This document shows positions 1 through 7,809 of a stretch of 26,721 nucleotides of DNA, one piece after another (the stretch's first letter is position 1; every line of letters begins with the position of its first letter). The position numbers were made by a program, and so were the translations under genes. The notes beneath the pieces are model-generated. The model was not told the DNA's origin and ran no database searches. It worked only from the letters and a program-made list of their open reading frames with translations. Source of the stretch: DAOPXV01 sp035352535 (GTDB taxonomy: Bacteria > Muiribacteriota > UBA9980); NCBI GenBank assembly GCA_964545075.1, contig CAZJFS010000045.1:1-26721 (forward strand). The letters run 5' to 3'.

Positions 1-53
1 TATCCACAAGCTTTACGAAAAGTTATCCACAGCTTTATCAACATTATCAACAA
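1..53 (+). promoter_or_regulatory. DnaA-box cluster next to the parB stop
   Basis: Three 9-mers of DnaA-box type lie in the same direction within 30 bases: TTATCCACA at 23-31, TTATCAACA at 35-43 and TTATCAACA at 44-52. A fourth, cut by the window edge, reads TATCCACA at 1-8. The array ends directly at the parB stop codon (55-57) and probably continues to the left. Such density is typical of an origin or of a DnaA-titrating or regulatory site. It is 14.5 kb from the boxes upstream of dnaA. Whether it is oriC itself or half of a bipartite origin cannot be decided from the window. Confidence 0.75.
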
Positions 54-54
54 C

Positions 55-924
55 TCAATTTGATAATAACTTATTTATAATTTTCTCAAGATCGCTTTGC
101 GAATTACAGAGTATTTCAAGCCTGGAATTCTTTTTTTTCATCTTAATGCTTACTTTGAGACCGAGAACTTCTTGAAGAGATGACTCTATTTCAACTATGT
201 GCTCATCTTTTTCTGTTATTCTGGCTGTTTCACGTGAAACACTGGTGGATATTTTATGCGCCAGTTCTTCCGCGCCTCTGACGGACAGGCCGCCGTTTAA
301 TATTTTTTCACAGAGTTCACTCTGAAGTTCGGGCGTTTTGAGTGAAAGTATCGCCCGGGCATGACCTTCTGATATCTTACCCTGATTCACATAATTTTTA
401 ATAGCATCCGGAAGTTTTAAAAGCCTGAGAGTATTGGATATGGCGACCCTGCTTTTTCCAATAAATTTAGCCATTTCATCCTGCGTGAGTTTATGTTCGG
501 ATATGAGCTGGCTATAGGTGTTGGCCTCTTCGAGCGGATTTAGATCGTCTCTCTGAAGGTTTTCAACCAGCGCCATTACAAGACCGGAACGATCGTCAAG
601 TCCGTGTTTTATTATCGATGGAACTTTAGTGTAACCAAGCTGCAAAGCCGCTCTGAAACGGCGTTCACCGACCACAAGCTCATATTTATCGCCCTTCGGA
701 CGCACAATGATAGGCTCGAGTATTCCATTCGATTCTATTGATTTAATCAATTCGTCCAGCTTGTCTTTATTGAAATTTTTTCTGGGCTGGTTTGGGTTTT
801 GAGTTATTAAGTTAACATCGATTTCGGCTACTTCAAGCATAGGGTCCTTTTTTTCATTTTTTCGTTCAAAAAGGTTAAGATCATCTGACTTTTTGGGTCT
901 GACCAGTCTTTTTTTATCAACCAT
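55..924 (-). CDS. parB: ParB/Spo0J chromosome-partitioning protein
   Basis: ParB is a CTP-dependent DNA clamp that loads at parS, spreads over the origin region and is moved by ParA. The 289-residue product has the family layout. The CTP-binding N-domain (about residues 30-135) has box GERRFRA at 86-92 and ENLQRDDLNPLEEA at 121-134. A helix-turn-helix for parS binding follows at about 145-171, and a C-terminal dimerisation domain comes last. The ATG start fits a full-length family member. The gene carries its own parS site (226-241), read as SVSRET. Upstream is an extended -10 promoter. Unusually, no parA lies before it; its upstream neighbour is a polysaccharide deacetylase, transcribed in the same direction 131 nt away. 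Confidence 0.95.
   Translation of the reverse strand: MVDKKRLVRPKKSDDLNLFERKNEKKDPMLEVAEIDVNLITQNPNQPRKNFNKDKLDELIKSIESNGILEPIIVRPKGDKYELVVGERRFRAALQLGYTKVPSIIKHGLDDRSGLVMALVENLQRDDLNPLEEANTYSQLISEHKLTQDEMAKFIGKSRVAISNTLRLLKLPDAIKNYVNQGKISEGHARAILSLKTPELQSELCEKILNGGLSVRGAEELAHKISTSVSRETARITEKDEHIVEIESSLQEVLGLKVSIKMKKKNSRLEILCNSQSDLEKIINKLLSN
226..241. promoter_or_regulatory. parS centromere site inside parB
   Basis: The 16-bp palindrome TGTTTCACGTGAAACA is a perfect match to the widely conserved bacterial parS consensus. It lies within the parB coding sequence, where it encodes S-V-S-R-E-T, as is known for the parS inside Bacillus subtilis spo0J. It marks an origin-proximal ParB loading site. 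No second perfect copy was seen in the window. Confidence 0.95.
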
Positions 925-982
925 AATAACTCCGGCAAATATAATTAAAGCGCGCTGAGCGTGCCTCTCATATATTATCGTA

Positions 983-991
983 ATTATATCA
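983..991 (-). promoter_or_regulatory. Probable extended -10 promoter for parB
   Basis: Read on the minus strand, this is TGATATAAT: a consensus -10 hexamer with the TG extension, about 60 bases before the parB ATG. The -35 at the usual spacing (about 1006-1011, TAACTT) is poor, which is normal for extended -10 promoters. The surrounding 925-1055 gap is very A/T rich. Confidence 0.5.
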
Positions 992-1055
992 AAAATATTA
1001 AATAAAAGTTATTTCAAAATGAGATTTTTTTTGTATTTAAATGAGACATGGATTT

Positions 1056-2948
1056 TTATTTTATATCGAGCGTGACTTCAGTCGTTCCAGCGGTCAGCTC
1101 TTTAAAGTTCATACAATCGCCGGAAAAACTCACATTCGAATCGGCGCATGAAGCGTCAAACCGGGAGTTTTTAAGAAAAGAGGCGTTCGCGAATGATCGC
1201 GGTGAATTTATAGTCATAATGAGTTTTTTTCCTTTTTTTACTGATGAAAACACGACCCGATCCCTTTTCATCCAGAACGCGCCTGCATCCCGTATGGTCG
1301 TTTTCCAGCAATCCGGCGGAAGCGATTTAATAAATTTTTCCTCGAATTCAAGGTCTTTATCCTTGCCTCTATGCGCCGTGAGGTCGGGATGAATCAGAAC
1401 GCACGTCACGCCGCCGTTATTATGTATCTTTTTAAAAAGCTCCAGCGCGGGCCCGACGCTCTCAGACAGGTTCCACAACTCATCCTCTATCGCCAGCGGG
1501 ATTTCACATATATAGCTTTCCTTTTTATTCTTGCCTTCTTCCTTTATAAGCCTGAATGGAAAATAGGAAAGCATATCGTTAGCCGAAAATGACGATGAGC
1601 AAAGATATCCAGACGCCTCGAGGCATTCCGGCAGCCGGCCGTGATATTTCAGATGCCCGGGCCTGTATGAATCGACCGGCACGCCGTAAGAATTCAATAT
1701 CATTTTCGGGACCCTCACTTCGCCGCATAAGGAAGCGGTACCATATATATATTTGTCGCTTATTATCTCCGGCCTGTATTCCGGATAACGTTCTTTCCCG
1801 GTTCCGTACTCAAAATCGGTGAGAAGCTTCGAGTGAATGACCGTATGGCTGCCGATTTCAAAGCCTTTGTCATTCATGGTCTTCATCAGTTCTATCGCCT
1901 TCGGCGTAAAAAAAGCGTCGTCGTTATAATCCGTGATATATTTCGCCTGAATGAAAAACGTAGATTTTATTCCCAGCTTTTCTTCCAGTTCGACGAATTT
2001 TCTTGAATTTTCCATTGAATTGTAGTAATCCACGTCATGCGACATTATCATCGTGGATTTATATCCGGCGGGCGCAGTATTAATAGTAAATCCAACCGGA
2101 CATGAATTTTCATATATCGCTTTTATAACGAATAAAAAAATATCGGACATAGGCTCAAAATCGTTGACATATCGCTTGAACGCCTCATAATGGCGGCCCG
2201 TCAGGTTTCTGATATATACGTCATGCAGCGAAACGCCTAAAAGATACGCGGCCCCTTTTCCATAAAGGTTTTTGGTAATCGCCGGGGAATTATCTTCAAA
2301 AACGGCTACCGGTTTTGATTCGCCCGTTACTATGGCTTTGGTCCATATCGTTTCGCCGGCATCTTTTGAATATGAAAAAACCGTTTCCAACTCGACCGTC
2401 TCGTCAAGGTAGCGGTTTTTATAGTCTGAAGTGAATTTAAGTTTTTTTCTTGTTTTTTGAGCGTCTATACTTTTCCAGCCAAAAACATCCTTCAACTGGC
2501 CGTTCTTTAAATAAAACGCGCCGTCGCTTATTATCGTTCCGCCGCCGGAAACGAATTTTTTTATGGCCGAAAGATCGCCGTCGCTCAACAGGATTGATTT
2601 ATCGTCTTTTCTGATAAGAACAGCCATGGGACATTCAGAGAGTCCGGCGGCTGATGAAGATACAAAAAAAGGTATTCCGGCCTGTTTTAAAACTATACGC
2701 CATGAAAATAATTCATCATTTTCCACGCCGTCAGGATTTATTATACAAACGGCCGAATCCGCCGGAATGACTAATTTTCTTTCAGGATCCGCGGCATAGT
2801 TTTGTAAAACAATATCAGTCGATTTAAGCCCTTTGACGAACCTGACGCCGCCGGAGGATAAGATCATATATGAAACCAGAAATAGCGTCAAAAAAAACAT
2901 TATCGAGGCTATTATCAAATGCTTTTTCCCGTTCGTTAATAACTGCAT
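1056..2948 (-). CDS. Membrane-anchored polysaccharide deacetylase (NodB type) with an amidotransferase-like N-domain
   Basis: The 630-residue product has one N-terminal membrane segment (about 11-31, no obvious cleavage site), so the rest should face outside the cytoplasm. Residues about 60-245 resemble a class I glutamine-amidotransferase or beta-galactosidase trimerisation-like fold, with a glycine-rich GGGTIISDG segment. The NodB-type deacetylase domain starts near 298. It has a metal/acid pair in SHDVDYY (D305, D307), the His pair SHTVIH (H368, H372), and SYRPGHL (429-431) resembling the third family motif. The family removes acetyl groups from N-acetylated sugars; the substrate here is unknown. 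About 100 residues after the catalytic domain (from about 530) are unassigned. The ATG at 2948 has a weak ribosome site, but an in-frame stop just upstream rules out a longer form. Confidence 0.8.
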   Translation of the reverse strand: MQLLTNGKKHLIIASIMFFLTLFLVSYMILSSGGVRFVKGLKSTDIVLQNYAADPERKLVIPADSAVCIINPDGVENDELFSWRIVLKQAGIPFFVSSSAAGLSECPMAVLIRKDDKSILLSDGDLSAIKKFVSGGGTIISDGAFYLKNGQLKDVFGWKSIDAQKTRKKLKFTSDYKNRYLDETVELETVFSYSKDAGETIWTKAIVTGESKPVAVFEDNSPAITKNLYGKGAAYLLGVSLHDVYIRNLTGRHYEAFKRYVNDFEPMSDIFLFVIKAIYENSCPVGFTINTAPAGYKSTMIMSHDVDYYNSMENSRKFVELEEKLGIKSTFFIQAKYITDYNDDAFFTPKAIELMKTMNDKGFEIGSHTVIHSKLLTDFEYGTGKERYPEYRPEIISDKYIYGTASLCGEVRVPKMILNSYGVPVDSYRPGHLKYHGRLPECLEASGYLCSSSFSANDMLSYFPFRLIKEEGKNKKESYICEIPLAIEDELWNLSESVGPALELFKKIHNNGGVTCVLIHPDLTAHRGKDKDLEFEEKFIKSLPPDCWKTTIRDAGAFWMKRDRVVFSSVKKGKKLIMTINSPRSFANASFLKNSRFDASCADSNVSFSGDCMNFKELTAGTTEVTLDIK

Positions 2949-3077
2949 ATATTATTTATACCAAAACTTTCAAATTCATAATATTTCCCTTGATTATCAA
3001 AAAACTGGCATATCCCGGATCCATCGTACCGTCAGATGAAATATATATAACTTAATCAGGTCTTTGATCTTGAAATT

Positions 3078-3836
3078 TTATATCAAAGGCATTTTTTTCG
3101 GAATGCCGCTTTTTCTGGGATATTTTTTTGGAGTCTGGCCGGTCTTGCCGATAATCAAGACGCGCCTTTTATATTGCATACCCTCGATCTCGTAAACGTA
3201 ATCTTTTATATACCTGGCGTTTAATACCTTGACCGCTTTGGCCGCGGAGGTTTTTTCGGCCTCTATGTCCTCGCCCTTCATAAAAAGCCCGAATCCTGTA
3301 ACTTTCATAAGAGGCGCCGCGTATTCAAGAAGGACTGGAAGCGACGCCAGGGCGCGCGCCGTAACTATATTGAATTTTTCACGATATTTCGGATCGATGC
3401 CGGCGTCTTCAAGCCGCATATTCTCGCACCTGACGCTTTTTTCGATCCCGAGCGACTTCACGCATATCTTCAAAAAATCAGTCTTTTTAACGGAACTTTC
3501 AAAAAGCGTCATTTTTATGTCTTTTTTTCCAATATTATAAACCAGGTGGAAAAAAAGAGGAAACGCCGGAAATCCTCCGCCGGTGCCTATATCGGCTATA
3601 ATATTGCCGTCGGAAAAGACTTTTTCATCGGCGGCCGCGGCCTCGACGAAAACGCTGTCGATATAATGCAGCAGAACCGATTCCCCGACGCCGGTTATGC
3701 GCGTAAGATTAAACATTTCATTGTATTTGACCAGAAGTTCGTAATGTATGGCGCAAGCTTCGACGAATTCACGCGAAGGTTTCGCGCTAAAATATTTATC
3801 GTATTTTTCTATTAAAAGATCTTTAAATTCCTGCAC
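3078..3836 (-). CDS. rsmG: RsmG, 16S rRNA (guanine-527-N7) methyltransferase
   Basis: RsmG (GidB) transfers a methyl group from SAM to N7 of G527 in 16S rRNA; loss of it gives low-level streptomycin resistance in many bacteria. The 252-residue length is usual. The SAM-binding motif ADIGTGGGFPAFPL lies near 79-92, preceded by the family segment NLTRITGV and LLHYIDSVF. The C-terminus ends in a basic tail. The start is GTG, supported by a strong AGGGAG site just upstream. rsmG commonly follows mnmG near the origin, as here, 124 nt downstream of the second MnmG gene. Confidence 0.93.
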   Translation of the reverse strand: MQEFKDLLIEKYDKYFSAKPSREFVEACAIHYELLVKYNEMFNLTRITGVGESVLLHYIDSVFVEAAAADEKVFSDGNIIADIGTGGGFPAFPLFFHLVYNIGKKDIKMTLFESSVKKTDFLKICVKSLGIEKSVRCENMRLEDAGIDPKYREKFNIVTARALASLPVLLEYAAPLMKVTGFGLFMKGEDIEAEKTSAAKAVKVLNARYIKDYVYEIEGMQYKRRVLIIGKTGQTPKKYPRKSGIPKKMPLI

Positions 3837-3960
3837 TTTTATCTCCCTTTAATAAAACTCCGGAGCTCTTAAAGCCCGGTAACCTCTTTGATTCATTTCC
3901 GTTTTGCATGGTCGAACCGGCTCATTACAGTTTTAAAATTCAAAAACTGAAAAGCGGAAA

Positions 3961-5862
3961 CTAAATAACTTTTTTTGTTTCACGATCGCGGTAGCTCAAA
4001 TACATGAAAAGCGACATCACGTCGGACATTGAAACGCCCGATATCCTCGCCGCCGCGCCTATGGTCATAGGCGCATGCTTTTTAAGCTTCATCTTTCCCT
4101 CGGTGGAAACGCTCGCCACGGCGTCATAGTTAAAATCAGCCGGTATTGGCATTTCATCGTATTTTTTAACGCGCTCGATCATATAATTCTGTTTTTTTAT
4201 ATAGCCGTCGTATTTAGCCGTGGTCTCAAGATAGGTCAGAAATCCGGTATCCGTTTCGTCTAACTTATCATCGAGCTTTTTAAGCTCGTCTATCATATAA
4301 TTTATCTTTATTTCAGGCCGTTTTAAAAGCCTGTAAAGATCGATGCGCGAATTTATAGCCTGCGAACCATATCCGGCCAGCTTCAAATTAAATTCTTCCG
4401 ACGGCATTATAAAATAATTCTTCATTTTTTCGGCAAAACTTTCGGCGCGCCGCTCTTTTTCTTCGACGGCCGCCATCTCCGATGAATCGATCAATCCAAG
4501 GTCGAACGCATATTTTGAAAGCCTGACGTCGGCGTTGTCCTCCCTCAGATTAAGCCTGAATTCGGCTCGGGAAGTGAACATTCTATAAGGTTCGTCTGTG
4601 TCCTTCGTGACCAGATCGTCTATTAATATGCCTATATAACTTTCAGTCCTGCCCAGTATCAGGGGAGGGCGCTTCATCATGTATAAAGCGGCGTTTATTC
4701 CGGCTATCAGCCCCTGGCCGGCTGCCTCTTCATAACCCGAAGTTCCGTTGATCTGGCCGGCGAGAAAAAGGCCTTCGATTTTTTTAGTCATCAGATTTCC
4801 GAAAAGCTCCACCGGATGAACGTAATCGTATTCTATGGCATACGCGGGACGGACTATCTCCGCTTTTTCAAAGCCTTTCAGGGTCCTTAAAGCCCCCAAT
4901 TGGATGTGCTCCGGAAGCGACATTGAAAACCCCTGAAGATAGGTCTCATATGTGTCGATACCCTCCGGCTCGAGAAAAAGCCTGTGCGATTCCTTGTCCT
5001 TGAAGCGCACTATCTTATCCTCGATAGACGGGCAGTATCTCGGCCCGGTGCCGCTGATTTTACCCGAATAGAGCGCCGAATATTTTAAATTATTTCTTAT
5101 AAATTCATGCGTTTTTTCACCTGTACGCACCAGATAACACTTTTCATCGATATTTTTTATATTTTTTTCCTTCGATGATTTTGAAAAATAACGCCGTGCG
5201 GCGTCCGAACTCTCAGGCGAAAGCGCGTCCAGATCCACCGTGCGGCGGTCTATCCTCGGCGGCGTTCCAGTCTTCAACCGGCCCATTCTAAACCCGAGCG
5301 AATTAAGGCATTCGGAAAGCTTGACGGATGGTATATCGCCTAAACGTCCTCCCGGCATGGATGTATCGCCTATATGTATGACGCCGTTTAAAAACGTTCC
5401 GGTGGCTATGACCACCGCGCCGCACTCGAATTCGGCGCCGTTATGAAACGATACGCCGCGTATCCTTCCGCCTTCGAAATTGATCTTTTCCACGATACCC
5501 TGTTTTATCTCGGCGTTCGGGCATTTTTCAAGAAAAAGCCGCATCTTGTTCTTATAAAGCCATTTATCGTTCTGCGTTCGCAGCGACCATACGGCGGGGC
5601 CTTTCGAAAGATTGAGCGTCCTGGTCTGGATAGCCGTCATATCGGCGATCTTCGGCATAACGCCCCCAAACGCGTCGAGTTCGAAAACTATCTGCGATTT
5701 GGCCAGCCCGCCGATGGCCGGATTACAGGACATCTGGGCAATATTGTCTATATTCACGGTGACGCCCAGCGTTTTCATGCCCATTCTTGAAAGAGCGTAA
5801 AATGCCTCGCACCCGGCGTGCCCGAGCCCTATGACTATGACGTCGTATTTTCCTATATACAT
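3961..5862 (-). CDS. mnmG: MnmG-family tRNA modification protein, copy A
   Basis: MnmG (GidA), with MnmE, installs the carboxymethylaminomethyl group on U34 of several tRNAs, using FAD and a folate one-carbon unit. This 633-residue copy has the FAD motif GLGHAGCEA (12-20), the conserved cysteines in MSCNPAIGG (C46) and YCPSIED (C277), an intact GRLKTGTPPRID (194-205), QINGTSGYEEAAGQG, EPYRMFTSRAE, and a full helical C-domain. Two N-terminal blocks deviate: family GKGHLVKEVDALGG is AKSQIVFELDAFGG, and AVRATRAQAD is AVWSLRTQND. Its start overlaps the end of copy B by 10 nt, so translation is probably coupled. mnmE is not in the window. Confidence 0.88.
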   Translation of the reverse strand: MYIGKYDVIVIGLGHAGCEAFYALSRMGMKTLGVTVNIDNIAQMSCNPAIGGLAKSQIVFELDAFGGVMPKIADMTAIQTRTLNLSKGPAVWSLRTQNDKWLYKNKMRLFLEKCPNAEIKQGIVEKINFEGGRIRGVSFHNGAEFECGAVVIATGTFLNGVIHIGDTSMPGGRLGDIPSVKLSECLNSLGFRMGRLKTGTPPRIDRRTVDLDALSPESSDAARRYFSKSSKEKNIKNIDEKCYLVRTGEKTHEFIRNNLKYSALYSGKISGTGPRYCPSIEDKIVRFKDKESHRLFLEPEGIDTYETYLQGFSMSLPEHIQLGALRTLKGFEKAEIVRPAYAIEYDYVHPVELFGNLMTKKIEGLFLAGQINGTSGYEEAAGQGLIAGINAALYMMKRPPLILGRTESYIGILIDDLVTKDTDEPYRMFTSRAEFRLNLREDNADVRLSKYAFDLGLIDSSEMAAVEEKERRAESFAEKMKNYFIMPSEEFNLKLAGYGSQAINSRIDLYRLLKRPEIKINYMIDELKKLDDKLDETDTGFLTYLETTAKYDGYIKKQNYMIERVKKYDEMPIPADFNYDAVASVSTEGKMKLKKHAPMTIGAAARISGVSMSDVMSLFMYLSYRDRETKKVI

Positions 5863-7796
5863 TTATTTTTTTCCCTCTTAGAGCTCAGATATACCATCAG
5901 AAGGGATATCTCGGCAGGCGTAACGCCCTGAAGCCTCGAGGCCTGCCCAAGATTATGAGGGCGGTATTTCATTAAAAGCTCCCGGCTTTCCTTTGAAAGC
6001 CCTTTTATTTCAATGTAATCGAAATCCGGCGCTATCAATATTTTTTCGATCTTCTTCATGCGTTCTATCTGGCCCAGTTCGCGCTCGATATAACCGCTGT
6101 ATTTTACGTGGACTTCTATAAGCTCTATCATATCGGCATTTTCAGGTTTTTTCAGGGCGCATCTGAACCCGAATTTCGAAAGATCGGAATAACTCACTTT
6201 TTCCCGCATCAGCACTTCGAACGCCGAAAAAGGTTTTTTAAGATGCGTTTCGCCTAACGAATCAAGCGCCGCGTTATTTTCGTTCGTAGGGTTCACCCTG
6301 AAATTTTTAAGCGATGTTATTTCCCTCGATACGATACGCTTTTCAATCAATATCCCGCCGTATTTTTCGCGGCTTAAAAGCCCGGCGCGCCGGCCGATGC
6401 CTGAAAGCCTGAAATACGCGCTTTCGCTCGATAGCATAAGCCTGTGTTCCGCCCTCGACGTGAACATTCTATATGGCTCCAGAAGAGGTTTGGTAACAAG
6501 ATCGTCTATCATTACGCCTATATATGAAGAGCCGCGAGACAAAATAACGGGTTTTCTTTTTTTTATTTTAAGAGCCGCGTTCATTCCCGCAATTACTCCC
6601 TGACCCGCGGCCTCTTCATAACCTGAGGTCCCGTTTATCTGGCCGGCGCAGAAAAGCCCTTCCATAAGCTTCGTTTCAAGAGTGAGCGAAAGCTGGTCGG
6701 GCGGCATGAAATCATATTCTATGGCATAGCCGTACCGCATTATCTCTATATTTTCAAGGCCGGGTATGGATCTTAAAATCGCCTGCTGAACGTCGGGCGG
6801 CATGGATGTGGTAAGCCCCTGAAGATACATTTCGTTGGAATTTTCGCCTTCGGGCTCGATGAATATCTGATGATTCGCCTTATTCGGAAAATTTATGACC
6901 TTCCGGTCAATGGACGGACAGTAGCGCGGGCCGTTATTGGTAATATTTCCTATGACAAGCGGAGACCTGTGTATATTTTTTTTTATTATCTCCACCGTCG
7001 CTTCATTTGAAAATGCCAGATAGCAGTCATCCTGGACCTCACGCGAAAGGGGGCTTTCAAACGAAAAACATCTCACGCTTGAACTATATGGAAGCGTCTT
7101 GAATTTTGAAAAATCTATGGTCGCGCGGTTGACCCTGCAAGGCGTCGCCGTCTGCAGGCGCTCTATATTGAAACCGTATTCGATAAGTGAAAGAGAAAGT
7201 TCGTCGGCCGATATATCGTTATGCGGGCCGCCTTTATATTTTATTTCGCCTATTATTATGTCGGATCGCAGATATACTCCCGTGCATAATATGACGCTTT
7301 TGGCTAAATATCGCATTCCGTTATTGGTTTCAACGCCATAAATCCTGTATTTAGGGCATGAGCGCGAATTTTCATTTTCGCCGGAGGTTTTTTCAGCAAG
7401 AAGCTTTGAAACTATGCCGGTTTTAATGCTTATATTTTCTTCGCTTTCGATGAGCTTTTTCATCTCCAGCTGATATTTCTTCTTATCGGCCTGAGCGCGC
7501 AGCGCCCGAACCGCCGGCCCGCGCGAGTCGTTTAAAACCCTTATTTGAATGTAGGATCTGTCGATGGCCCGCCCCATGATCCCGCCGAGCGCGTCTATTT
7601 CACGTACAATATGGCCTTTCCCTGGGCCCCCGATCGAAGGGTTGCAGGGCATGAGCGCGAGATTATCCAGATTTAACGTCAAAAGAAGCGTCTTCATTCC
7701 CATACGCGCCGAAGCCGCGGCCGCTTCGCATCCGGCGTGACCCGCGCCCACGACTATTATATCGTATTCACCATGAAAACTGGAATGTTCAGACAC
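5853..7796 (-). CDS. MnmG-family protein, divergent copy B
   Basis: A second full-length MnmG homologue (647 residues) lies immediately upstream of copy A. It keeps the FAD motif GAGHAGCEAA (17-26), C51 in MPCNPSIGG, C293 in YCPSID, and the family blocks GKGHIVREIDALGG and AVRALRAQAD that copy A has lost. In turn its GRLKTGTPPRID block has become ERLQTATPCRVN (212-223), and the preceding GTFLDGKIHIG region is changed to CTGVYLRSDIIIG. The C-terminal tRNA-binding domain looks normal (NLGQASRLQGVTPAEIS). The start is GTG with a good GGAGAA site; no in-frame ATG is near. It could be a heterodimer partner of copy A or a neofunctionalised enzyme. Confidence 0.85.
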   Translation of the reverse strand: MSEHSSFHGEYDIIVVGAGHAGCEAAAASARMGMKTLLLTLNLDNLALMPCNPSIGGPGKGHIVREIDALGGIMGRAIDRSYIQIRVLNDSRGPAVRALRAQADKKKYQLEMKKLIESEENISIKTGIVSKLLAEKTSGENENSRSCPKYRIYGVETNNGMRYLAKSVILCTGVYLRSDIIIGEIKYKGGPHNDISADELSLSLIEYGFNIERLQTATPCRVNRATIDFSKFKTLPYSSSVRCFSFESPLSREVQDDCYLAFSNEATVEIIKKNIHRSPLVIGNITNNGPRYCPSIDRKVINFPNKANHQIFIEPEGENSNEMYLQGLTTSMPPDVQQAILRSIPGLENIEIMRYGYAIEYDFMPPDQLSLTLETKLMEGLFCAGQINGTSGYEEAAGQGVIAGMNAALKIKKRKPVILSRGSSYIGVMIDDLVTKPLLEPYRMFTSRAEHRLMLSSESAYFRLSGIGRRAGLLSREKYGGILIEKRIVSREITSLKNFRVNPTNENNAALDSLGETHLKKPFSAFEVLMREKVSYSDLSKFGFRCALKKPENADMIELIEVHVKYSGYIERELGQIERMKKIEKILIAPDFDYIEIKGLSKESRELLMKYRPHNLGQASRLQGVTPAEISLLMVYLSSKREKNKCI

Positions 7797-7809
7797 AAAA
7801 TTTCTCCGG

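Noticed and set aside
1048..1392. Plus-strand frames inside the left-arm genes, such as this 114-codon one
   Set aside because: They are antisense to strongly supported genes, lack ribosome sites and resemble no family.
3062..3094. Inverted repeat at the end of rsmG as terminator
   Set aside because: A 7-bp stem with no T run after it, largely within the coding end of rsmG.
3976..3986. Second parS (TGTTTCACG) at the end of MnmG copy A
   Set aside because: Only the left half matches; the right half reads ATCGCGG instead of the TGAAACA needed for the palindrome.
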